From Liolophura sinensis (lineage: Eukaryota; Mollusca; Polyplacophora; Chitonida; Chitonidae), in contig NC_088300.1 of assembly GCF_032854445.1 (NCBI RefSeq), positions 66,316,984-66,376,983 of the forward strand: a stretch of 60,000 nt of DNA. Direction: 5' to 3'. The translations under genes and the position numbers were made by a program. The notes under the pieces were generated by a model, which ran no database searches, was not told the DNA's origin, and worked only from the letters and a program-made list of their open reading frames with translations. Every line of letters starts with the position of its first letter. Within the stretch, counting starts at the first letter, position 1. Below are positions 10,652 through 20,312 of this stretch, piece by piece.

Positions 10652-10789
10652 GGCAACGATTCAAAAACAAGCGAATCAGATAACCTTGATTGCCCTATAT
10701 ATCCATAGCACAACCAGCATCTCAGTATATCCATATCACTACCAATCTCTCAGTATAAGCATGTAACAACAGCCTCTGCAAGATGTCCA

Positions 10790-11105
10790 TAATTAGACCA
10801 TCATATCCAGATCAAACCCGGGTCGGGTCATACCAAAGACTTCAAAAATAGTACTTGTTCCTGCCTCTTTTGGCGCTCAGCACTGAGAGATTAGAGCAAG
10901 GAAACAGGACTGGTTGGTCCGGTGTCAGTGTAATGTTACTGGATGGGTGTCATGTCTGGTGTCTTCAGTGATACTTCAGTGGCAGCATTGACTCGCCCTG
11001 CCACAATAAGACAAAGTACTAGTATATGTACACAAGCCCAATGACTCCTCGTCGTCATATGACTGATAAATTAAGTTCAACGATAAACCCCAAGCATGTA
11101 TACAT
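10790..11105 (+). mobile_element. SINE family E-like body joined to the family D 3' module
   Basis: Contains a B-box-like GATCAAACCCGGGTCGGGTC, AAAGACTTCAAAAATAG, TTGGCGCTCAGCACTGAGAG and CATGTCTGGTGTCTTC, as at 24482-24753. It then runs on into CTCGTCGTCATATGACTG...GATAAACCCCAAG, the module seen in family D. The head is truncated. Confidence 0.7.
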
Positions 11106-11564
11106 ACATATTCCATCATACCCAGCATTTCAATAAACCAGCCCCACAATAAATCAATATGTACAGCATACATCGTCAACCGACAAATGAGCCAAGTGAA
11201 ATAAACAAGTTATGATGGTAAAGTATCCAGAACCAATCTTATAACACCATTAACATCCAAAAAAATAGAAGAGCGCCGAAACACCGTTGATATATTTCGT
11301 TTCCTGTTGCACGCAAGTTAAGCGAAATGGAATTCTCTCCCTCTTTTCCATATATTATTGTCGTTTGTATATGTTGCAGTGGGCCTACCGTTTGAATATA
11401 TATATTACGCTCAATTCCCACATTCAGATAGCAGCAATTATAGGTTTTAAGATGTTAAGATACAATTGTCATGGCATGTAAATGCCAAGAACCGTAGATA
11501 AAGGGAAACAACTCCTACACCCATGATGCCAAAAACAGAATCGAGAGTTATAGGCTTAAACCTT

Positions 11565-11612
11565 AACGTCATCTCAGTAAAATATTATTGAGTATGACGT
11601 AAAACGCTACTC
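11565..11612 (+). mobile_element. SINE 3' module fragment
   Basis: AACGTCATCTCAGTAAAATA followed by TATTGAGTATGACGTAAAACGC is a short relic of the shared SINE 3' module. Confidence 0.5.
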
Positions 11613-11739
11613 AGATAGCTAAATATCAAAGTTTCAAATGTTGATTGATGTACTAGAAAAAGTTATTGAATCATAGATAGTTGGAGCATTTATTTACTTC
11701 AGTGGTGTATAAAATATAAGTGAGGAGATCTGACAGAAA

Positions 11740-11840
11740 CATGTGGGTGGTCATGGGTTTCCACTGAGAGCTCTGCCCGGTTTCCTTCCACCGCAATGGC
11801 GGGCGCCGTCGTATAAGTGAAATATGAAAATAAATATAAA
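11740..11840 (+). mobile_element. SINE family A, 3' fragment
   Basis: GGTGGTCATGGGTTTCCAC, GCTCTGCCCGGTTTCC and GCCGTCGTATAAGTGAAATA match the 3' half of family A, then an A-rich AAATAAAT run. Confidence 0.75.
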
Positions 11841-12439
11841 ACACATAAAGACATGACCATGGAAAGTAAAACGAGGGCAGTAACAACAGTGTGATAGGTG
11901 GCAAACCGCGAGGTGAATTGATAAGAGGACGGATTTCACCCGTAATACGTTTTACTGTTTGCTAACTATCACACTGTCGTCTCTGCTCTGGTTTCACTAA
12001 CAGTTCGTGTAAATGCTTAACAAGTAGAAAAATGAATTACACGCTCACATGAGGCTCAAGAATTTTTCATTAATGGATATGAGACGTCGGTCAGGTCGAA
12101 CAGTGCATTTACCTATAAACCACCGACCTTCACCAGGCACATGACAAACCCCCTGACTTTAAGCCGCTGCCGAATAAGCGCGAGAGATGGATTGATAATT
12201 AGTTTCACGTGGAGCTGTGTGAAACGTTTGACCCATTAGAAATGGCAGCGTTTACTTAGGCAGCATGACGTCCGTTTTCAATTTCGTATCTGGTGATACT
12301 TATAATATAAATTTACCTACTTCAAACTCGGTAATTAACCTTAGCCGTGGCTCATGCACCTGGCGCACAGCGTATTTGTTTTTCAATGTTATATGGGTGG
12401 AATTCATTGTTTTAACAGCCGAAGAGAGATAACCAGAAC

Positions 12440-12640
12440 AACTCAGCAGACGCATTTGACGTCGTCTGCGGGATACGGGAATATACACGTCCCCCACGTG
12501 ACCGTGGCTGTCCAATGAAAAGTGGAGTGTTTTGTCAGATGCGGGATATGTATAATCAAGAAATGTCAGCTCTATAAGACTGCCAAGGATATTGTGTTTG
12601 GTTTCTGCGGCTTGGTGTTTCAGTCAGGCAGCTCAGGTAT
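12440..12640. promoter_or_regulatory. Promoter-like cluster with no assigned gene
   Basis: Within 120 bases there are TGACGTC (12457-12463, CRE-like), CACGTG (12495-12500, E-box), CCAAT (12512-12516) and CTATAAG (12572-12578). GC content is higher than the surroundings. No homologous coding exon is visible downstream on either strand. Motifs are seen; promoter function is speculative. Confidence 0.2.
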
Positions 12641-12907
12641 TAAATCTGTCACCAACTACCGTGGCAATATATGTTTTTAACATGTGTCGCCATGGTAGTT
12701 ATAATCAACTTACCCTACAGTCATTTTATGCAAGAGGACCATGATATCAGTGTTGTTTTTCGCTGTTCTAAAGGGCTTATCGTGTGCATGGCATGACTAT
12801 TGTTCATAATCGTAAAGAACAACAATTATTCCAAGGTTAACATCTGATTGGTGCTATTAACCCATGCTATATCCATTTGGCAATGGACATACCATACATG
12901 TTCACCA

Positions 12908-13050
12908 TATGTCAGCAGCCTGCGGATGGTCGTGGGTTTCCCCTGGGGCCCTCCACGTTTTCCTCCCACCGTAATGCTGGCCACCGTCGTATAAGAGAAA
13001 TATTCGTGAGTTCGGCGTAAAACACCAATCAAATAAATAAGTAAATCAAT
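12908..13050 (+). mobile_element. SINE family A, 3' half
   Basis: CAGCCTGCGGATGGTCGTGG, GTTTCCCCTGGGGCCC, CCGTCGTATAAGAGAAATA, GAGTTCGGCGTAAAACACC and an AATCAAATAAATAAG tail. The tRNA-like head is missing. Confidence 0.85.
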
Positions 13051-14134
13051 ATCTAAACGTAAAAAACAACCAGTATTCCAAGACGGCTGACATCTGTATA
13101 GTGCTGTTGATCCGTGCTATCCACGTGGAGAGTTGCGTACCATTTACATGTATATATTATGATAACAAGGTATTGTGTAGACAATATGTAATCGTAAAGA
13201 ACAACAACTAGTCCAAGACAGTAACACCTGGATCGTGCCGAACGAGCGTACAGTATTTGCAGCAGTGTATACACTATTCCAGCAAGGAATTGCATATAAT
13301 CAAAAGAACAACAAGTATTCCAAGACAGTTAACACCTGGATGGCGCTAAATGGGCGTGGTGGTTATATAAACTATATCAGTAAGGTACTGGAGAGATATA
13401 AACATGTTCTTCCAAAATAGCCCAGTATATATTGGAACAATTGTGTATTCTGTGCAGGTCTGATTTAACTTCAGGCTGACAACTGTGTGTTTACAAACAA
13501 GGCGTCGAGATTTGAGCCAAACTCACTACAAATGTTTTTACATTCACAACAACTTCTGTTGTTTTTTTTGTTTGTTTGTTTGTTTGTTTTTTTCTACGTC
13601 CCTAACATCGTTGTCAAGCAAGTGAAAGAAAGAATTGGGCCCAATACAAATGGTAAGAAATTATGAAGCTCTATTCCACAGTATGCTTTCTTTGGAGTTT
13701 GAACGTAATACCTTAAAAAACTAATAAAAGTTCTGGTTTCAAGCATGGGTATCTAAAAGTAAGATGGCTGACAAATAGTTGCTGATAGATTTAATACCCT
13801 GGGCTTGGTTTATTAGCTTATACTTGTAGTAAGTCATATTTTAAATTTTAAAATTTAGCTAAACTCAGCAACTTAAAAGTATAACAGCAGCAGTTTTAGT
13901 CCATATTTAATATACTGGTACACAATTATGTGTTAGGCTAAAAGTTAAATCTGGTATTAAGTCTTTTGAACATCATAACCCTTTTATCAATGTTCTCGGC
14001 GCACAGAAAATAAATGTCCGACGTGCAATGCCCTCTTGTGTGGTCTCCCTAAAGACTATTTGCTTTCCACCAATATAACACATGGCAAAGTTCGTCAATA
14101 AATTGCCAAAGCTTGGTCGTTTACTCCGGACATT
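13051..14134. other. Intergenic, no gene seen
   Basis: AT-rich. An AACAACAAGTATTCCAAGACAG-like phrase recurs about four times between 12820 and 13345 at 110-140 bp spacing, suggesting an old low-copy tandem duplication. A TTTG run lies at 13567-13590. Confidence 0.5.
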
Positions 14135-14226
14135 TTGGTGTCTTCTGCCAATAAAACTGTATTGCCGCCATCATGTAACTGAAAATTCTTGAGTAAGGCG
14201 TTAAACAATTTAATCAAATAAATAGG
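14135..14226 (+). mobile_element. SINE 3' module fragment
   Basis: GCCGCCATCATGTAACTGAA, TTCTTGAGTAAGGCGTTAAAC and AATCAAATAAATAG match the shared 3' module and tail. The upstream part is not recognisable. Confidence 0.65.
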
Positions 14227-14876
14227 CCTAAATAAATAAATCGTTCTCAATTTTGAAAACAGTCTGCCATTGAAAGCTGTATAACGGCTGTTTGGAGCGT
14301 TCAGAAGCTAGTGCCTGTACATAATGGCACGGCGACTTCAGAAGGCACAGAAGCGCCATGAATCCCAAGTAGGCATTCCATGTGACAGAAGACATTTTCG
14401 TTCTAAATCCATGGATTCTGTTGGATAACAAATGGCGCTTCTACATGACTACCATGTAGAGGTGTATGCCTGATTAGGCCTCTCTCGACAGGAAATATGA
14501 CTGTTCAGTCTAGGCCTATATATGTTATAATGAAACGGTTGAGATGATTGCATGGTGATATGTGTCATAAAACCATATATGATTACGATAAATACGGCAC
14601 ATCAGTCGTTACGTTAACGGTAGAACTGAAACGGTTGGGCGTACATGTGGCATATATGAATACATATATGTATCATATATGTATCCAACTACTCTGCAGA
14701 ACAGACGAAATCATGCTGTTTGTCATGGATTTCTCTGGACTTTTAGATCCATGTGCTATATCGTAAGATGAGCGGTTTATCCTTGGTAAAAGATCGTGGC
14801 AAGTGTACGAGAAGATAACATGGCTGCAACTTGTACGCTTGACCGCCCAGCAATACATGGAGTGAATCCTAAATTC

Positions 14877-15240
14877 TAATTTGTTTATTTGATTGTTGTT
14901 CAACGCAAGCAACCCAATTTTTCACTTTTGTGATGCCGGTTATTATCATATGAGTCCAGGGAAGAAATCGGAGTGCCCGGGGTAACCCACCGACCTTTGC
15001 CAAGCTAGGGACTCACTTCCCTACGTGTGATATGCAGATATGCACACCATACTGCAACACTGTATTGCGTAAACCGCAACATGCACAAGCGTCAGCGGCT
15101 GCTTATTGTCACAATTCAGTGACATGAACAGTTTGGGCAGGGGAATCACCTATATGTGTCTTAGCTATAGAAGCAAGGACCTCATAACCACCCTGCAACA
15201 GCCGCCAGGTTTGAGCCCAATTGGTCATCGCAATAATGCA
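14877..15240 (-). mobile_element. SINE family B-like copy
   Basis: Starts with a TTTGTTTATTTGATTGTTG tail complement, contains ATATGCAGATATGCACACCA (about 15031-15050) and GGCTGCTTATTGTCAC, and ends with GGTTTGAGCCCAAT (15209-15222), the complement of a B-box-like sequence. This is the same order as in the 6553-6900 copy. Confidence 0.6.
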
Positions 15241-15299
15241 GGTACATCAAATATAGAATCCGATTTTCCTTGCGTGTGTGTATATACATACATATAAAC

Positions 15300-16323
15300 T
15301 GACGGCCACACAAACAGTTCAAATCAACTTATTTTGGCAAAGCAAAAAACAGGATGACTGAAGTTTAATATAGTGAAAAGAGCAACGAGAAAGAGCAATT
15401 AGTTATTGAAAGTCTTGAGTAAGAACGGACAAAGCAGCCCTCAAATCATTTTATAAGTGAACAAAAAGAGCAGGGGTAGAAAAATAGCCATTCCATCTAG
15501 GTTAAAAGTGGACAGAGTGTACAAAAAGTTGATTATTTTTAAAATCAGTCAATACCAATTCAAACCACCCCTTGCATAGAAAAGTCAGTCGTCTGATTAG
15601 GTGACGTGGGATTCGGTGCCATTCATCTTGAAGAGCGAACGCCAGTTCTTGTCGGTTGGCAGCAAGGTTTGACCGTTGTCTTACTCGACAACCCATGATA
15701 TCCCAAACGTGTTCTATAGGGGTTCGTTCGCCTCTTTGACGGTAAACTCACTGTCTGCCATCGGCTCGGAACAGTCAGAAGCGGCTTTCATCCGTGAAAA
15801 CAACACGTTGCCAATCACGTCGCTGGCAACGACGTACAATTCGAGCCCTTCGCAACGTCTGGCGACGATGCTCGGCTATCAACAACTGCCCTTTGAATGG
15901 TCGATAGGCCCTAATTCCGTGAGCCATGTGTCTCCTGGACACAGTCTGCCGACTGACCCGGTGACCTAAGGCATTGATTGGCGATGACGTCACTGTCAGG
16001 AAGCGGTTCCTCAGGTGTAAGGTGCTCAAGTACCCGTGTTCTCTGGGCGTAGTTACCCTAGGCCTGCCTGTTCTTGGCCGGTCCGATGTCTGCCCTGTCT
16101 GTCTGTAACGTTGCATCAAGTTTGACACAGTTACATGAGAGCAGGCGAAGGTCCTTGCAATGTGGACATGGGTGGCTCCCATGGATACCATACCCAGGGC
16201 CCTCTTGTATTGTTCTTGAGTCAATCGAGGCATTACTTTGGTGGTGTTTAGTCAGTGTGCAAGCCCAGCACACTGTGTGTATCGTTTTTTATACACTTAT
16301 TACATATGCAGTTGCGGCCATCA
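15300..16323 (-). mobile_element. Degraded Tc1-like DNA transposon
   Basis: Contains a broken Tc1/mariner-type transposase on the minus strand. TGACGGCCACA (15300-15310) and the complement of 16313-16323 (TGATGGCCGCA) match at 9 of 11 positions and are plausible ends of the terminal inverted repeats. A flanking TA duplication is not clear, so the boundaries are provisional. Confidence 0.55.
15540..16233 (-). pseudogene. Tc1-like transposase, broken (two stops, core deletion)
   Basis: The frame starts at 16233 (MPRLTQEQYKRALGMVSMGA) with an N-terminal helix-turn-helix (about residues 1-45) and the GRPR AT-hook-like motif (TGRPRVTT) before the second DNA-binding helix cluster. It reaches FTDESRF, carrying the first catalytic Asp, and then an in-frame TGA at 15775-15777. 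The same frame continues with FRADGRQ, a second TGA near 15748 and RQRGER. At about 15724 it jumps directly to PIEHVWD (the region of the third catalytic acid) and runs to the usual C-terminal QDEWHRIPRHLIRRL. The segment with the second catalytic Asp is missing. Not functional. Confidence 0.9.
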
Positions 16324-16475
16324 CGTGATTTTTCAACTTCCTTTGTTGTCTAAAAACAAATTCTTGTGGGCATGTATGACGTTTGTCGCACATGGGAATA
16401 TGCTTTGTACAATGTTTTCCTACAATAATTTGGTATTAATTTGCTGAAGAGCTTGGTTAAATTTAACTCACGGAG

Positions 16476-16479
<4 letters not shown>

Positions 16480-16549
<70 letters not shown>
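16480..16549. repeat. (TA)n microsatellite
   Basis: About 35 uninterrupted TA dinucleotides. Confidence 0.98.
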
Positions 16550-16552
<3 letters not shown>

Positions 16553-17289
16553 CGTATTTTCAATCTCTACACACCTAATGAGTTTGCCAGCAACAACGGC
16601 ACTGTCTCTATACTCGATACAACGAACTAGCCGGCGATACTGTTCTGGGTAATTATTAAAATGCCTGCAATAAATGTTTCTGCCTGAGATCAGATTTTTA
16701 TGATTTCTGTAGCGGAAAAACCATTATTTGTTTCTTAATTCTGTATAGGCTTTTGGATGATAATTCTCTATGGCAGTACTACAAACTATCGGCATAATCT
16801 TCCGACTCTGTGCCTATACTGAAATATTACAGTATTGTGCGTTGTAATGAAAATGTAATATGGAGAGCTAAGATTAATGAAAACCCACAGAAAATCGAGA
16901 CATTTTACGACATCTGTGCTTTTTTCACAAAGCTTATGCTAGGAAGTGATATAAATGAAATCATAAGGCCGTGAAAGTAAAGACTGTATTTTGAAGACAA
17001 CATATAGACCCCTTGGCACAAACGCAGAAAATAGCGGACTAAAGAAAATTTGTTCGTGGGCGTCCTTAAAGAGAAAAAGAAAGGTAGAAAAAATCCAATA
17101 ATATCGGAGAGATATAAAAAGTTACTTCAGGCGGATTTGTTTTTTGTGGGGAATACCAAATTATATTCTATATCAAGCTCTGCATCTGATGGCATTCGTC
17201 TAGAAAATCTGAGACAGGAAATGAATATATACAAGTTGTGCAAGCTGTATTCTTTGTCTTTTCTTTGTATTTAACGCTGTAGTTACACC
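16550..17289. other. Intergenic, no gene seen
   Basis: AT-rich unrecognised sequence; open frames here are short with no family resemblance. Confidence 0.5.
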
Positions 17290-17500
17290 GCAGTTGACTG
17301 GCCCCTAGTATACCAACAAGGTCGCGGGCTCGAATCCAGCACTCGTTCGTTCGAATGCGGCTATTAGGCAAGAAATTTGTCATGTATCTGGTGACGGGCT
17401 TCCTGATTTCCTCAATTCAGAGGTCTAAGCCTTTCCTGTCATCATATATATGCCATAAGCTTTGAATACGGCATTAAATACTAAACAAATAAATAAATTC
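17290..17500 (+). mobile_element. SINE family C copy
   Basis: B-box-like GCGGGCTCGAATCCAGC (17323-17339), a GGGCTTCCTGATTTCCTC body, and a diverged 3' module TTTGAATACGGCATTAAATAC with an AAACAAATAAATAAA tail. The head differs from families A and D. Confidence 0.65.
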
Positions 17501-18080
17501 ATCCGTTTTGAGACAGCGATGCAAGTAAGAAAATTTCAAAGATACCGACAAAAAACGCCAGATTTCCCACTTTCAGCTCGCTACCGTTTTCAAACGGTCC
17601 AAGTTTTATTGAGTTTGGCAGTTTGTCAGGGCAATTTTCGTGGGCACATTGTCATCTATCAGCGGTCCTTTTCGTCTTCAAAACGAAAGGCCCAAGTCGA
17701 CAAGAACAATATCCTTTACAAAACAATTGCCATTAATCGTGAAGAGCAAATGAGTTATGACTGTAAGCTACCAGTAAAAGAGGAGTGCGTTTTAAGTATT
17801 TTTATAAGGCATATATGTGCTATATATGCACGATACATAAGTTTCAGAATACCTATATTCTTATATCAATATTTTGCATCATTCATGGTACATTTGTTCA
17901 TGTTGATGTCAAAATGGTGCATAATGCTAAACTACATAAACCGATTCAGTTATAAATAAGAGGAATTATACACAAACATCAATAAGATAACCGGAGAACT
18001 TGGAGAGTTAACCTGCAACGTTTTATTCACGCCTCATTATGTTGTGCCCTGCACGGAAGTAAAATTAGACAATATACCGA
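17501..18080. other. Intergenic, no gene supported
   Basis: A 165-codon open frame crosses 17462-17959 but begins inside a SINE tail and shows no recognisable domain. I treat the interval as noncoding. Confidence 0.5.
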
Positions 18081-18330
18081 CCGTGGTGGCGTAGTGGCTG
18101 GAGCGTCTGTCTCGTCAACGATAGGTTAGATCGTGATACAATCCAGAGTCGAATCATATTCAAGACTTTAGCATCTGTAATCTTAACTTAATTTGCACTC
18201 TCTTGGCGCTCGGCATAAAGGGGGCAATTTTACTTTGCGAACGGGAGCATGAGAAATGAAATTTTATTTATATATGTGACGATGGTGCACCGGCTTCAGG
18301 AGGAAACTAGCACGCCTCTTACACTATATA
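18080..18330 (+). mobile_element. tRNA-derived SINE relic (family F)
   Basis: A-box-like GTGGCGTAGTGGCTGGAGCG (18088-18107) and a degraded B box GTGATACAATCC (18133-18144), followed by TTGGCGCTCGGCATAAAG, which resembles the TTGGCGCTCAGCA body phrase of family E. End uncertain. Confidence 0.5.
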
Positions 18331-19400
18331 CCAGGCCTCAGCCATTAAATTTGGTATGTTCCTTTTCTTTATTTCAGCTGAAATTTGTTGTACTATAACT
18401 TCCCCAGAATTTACGTTTCAAGCAAAATTTTAACCTTGCAAAGTAAGAAACAACAATTTTAAAGATATTGAAATTTTGACTTATGTCTAAGATTGCTTCG
18501 TAATCCCAGAGCCTGATTTTCCTGACACGATAGATCGCATCTTGAATCAAGGTATCCACTAGTGAAAAGATTGTTTTTTGTACCCTGGGTACCCAATCCA
18601 AGCTTACTGGCCGTGCAGAAAAGGTTCCACGAAATGCTGCAGGTGTGGTTGCACGTGGCACCCCATAGCGAAGTCCATATTCTAGAGATTGCATGGTGAT
18701 ATATTCGATTATTATATTTATAAGTTGAGGATAAGTTGAAGAATGATTGCAGAGATGCTTAATTATTAATTCACACTTATGGTCTAGTGTAGTGCGGGGC
18801 ATGCACAAAGAAATCTGGTGTGTTTGTGTGAAGTGGAGTTAAACTAGATAATGAGGTTTTGGTCAAGGCATATGTATTACAATTTCTCTTGGCAATCATA
18901 ATGTATTTCTGCAGAAAGGAATGTTGTTCGCTCGCAGAGATGAGATTAACATTAGCGTCACTTCACAGTTTCTACAAGAACGGTTGTTAACATAGCTTCT
19001 GATGGTTGAGCATTGGTGAACTATTTTAACACTTAATCCACTGAGACTATTTTCATCAGCGGAGGTAGCGGTACTAGTCGGTGGCAACGTTAGTGAGCGG
19101 GTTTTTCGCGTGATCAGCGCCTGAGCTCGTTCCTGAGATTGAGAACACAGCGGGAATTTCCGTGGATGTGTACCAAACGGATGTCTCTCCGTGAGATCTA
19201 ATCGATGTTGTCCACTGAGGTCTTTCTTATTCTTCCCTCTCCACACACAGGGCTAAATATCGCCATTTATCCTGGAAAAGCGTTAAGGTCAAATAACTGT
19301 GTATTTAAGGGATTATAGAGGTCATTCGCTTGTAGAACCGTAATTTCAGTGTGAAATAAATAATCCACAAGAGACTGACCGCTTAAAACCGGGTTTGTTC
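18331..19400. other. Intergenic, no gene supported
   Basis: Two minus-strand open frames (18374-18808, 144 codons; 18896-19246, 116 codons) lack recognisable domains, signal sequences or splice context. Unknown; probably noncoding. Confidence 0.45.
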
Positions 19401-19413
19401 GCCTGCAATTAGG

Positions 19414-19744
19414 TGTGAGTGAGTGCGTGAATGCTTAGGGTTTAATGTCGTACTTGACAATTTTTAGGTCATGTGACGACGAGGGAGCCCTTAGAGTGCA
19501 TGCAGTGTGCCTCCATGTTACAGAACGGATTTCCACCGCTCATTTATCTAGTGTTGCTTCACTGAGACGCCTTACCCAAGGCAAGTAAGCGGCCTCATCC
19601 GAGCCAATATACTGATACAGGTCAACCGGTTGTTGTGCTATCCTCTTAACGCTGAAAGCCAAGTAAGGAAGCTACAACTTCCTCTTTTATGGTCTTAGAG
19701 GCGGACGCTCTATCAACTGATCGAACCACCAGGCCGGTCACCCT
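19414..19744 (-). mobile_element. SINE family D, full-length copy with perfect TSD
   Basis: Shares with 3893-4201 the tail GTGAGTGAGTG, the complement of GAGTACGACGTTAAACCCC (here TTTAATGTCGTACTTGAC), GGATTTCCACCGCTC, GCTTCACTGAGACG and AACTTCCTCTTTTATGGTC. Flanked by a perfect 13-bp duplication GCCTGCAATTAGG at 19401-19413 and 19745-19757. Confidence 0.92.
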
Positions 19745-19904
19745 GCCTGCAATTAGGCGACGGTATTTCACGGATCAGACTGAGTGTATTCTCTGAAGGC
19801 AACTTGGTACAATAATTGCCAATTTTCGTGTCTTTCAGTGATGTGTATTTTTTAGCATAGAAAAGCAAACTATCCAGAGAACTATTCGACTTACAGTGGA
19901 ACGG

Positions 19905-20312
19905 TACGATTTGTTGTACATATATTATAGCCCTACACTGTACATTGCTGCACCAAGTACGATTTGTCGTACATACATTATAGCCCTACACTGTACATTG
20001 CTGCACCAAGTACGATTTGTCGTACATATTTTATTGCCCTACACTGTACATTGTTGCAACAAGTACGATTTGTCGTACATATATTATTGCCCTACACTGT
20101 ACATTGTTGCACCAAGTGCGATTTGTCGTACACATATTATAGCCTTACACTGTACATTGCTGCACCAAGTACGATTTTGTCGTACATATATTATTGCCCT
20201 ACACTGTACATTGCTGCACCAAGTACGATTTGCCGTACATATATTATTTCCCTACACTGTATATTGCTGGCAACAAGTACGATTTGTCGTACAGATATTA
20301 TAGCCCTAGACT
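19905..20312. repeat. 53-bp satellite, about 7.7 copies
   Basis: Unit TACGATTTGTCGTACATATA... of 53 bp with few differences between copies; starts fall at 19905, 19958, 20011, 20064, 20117, 20170 and after. Each unit holds GTACGATTTGTCGTAC, a 6-bp perfect stem around TTTG. Open frames of 135 and 162 codons across the array arise from lack of stops in the unit, not from a gene. Confidence 0.95.

Noticed and set aside
17462-17959. 165-codon plus-strand open frame
   Set aside because: Starts within a SINE tail, has no recognisable domain and no splice or promoter context.
18374-18808. 144-codon minus-strand open frame
   Set aside because: No family resemblance, low-complexity AT-driven composition, no supporting signals.
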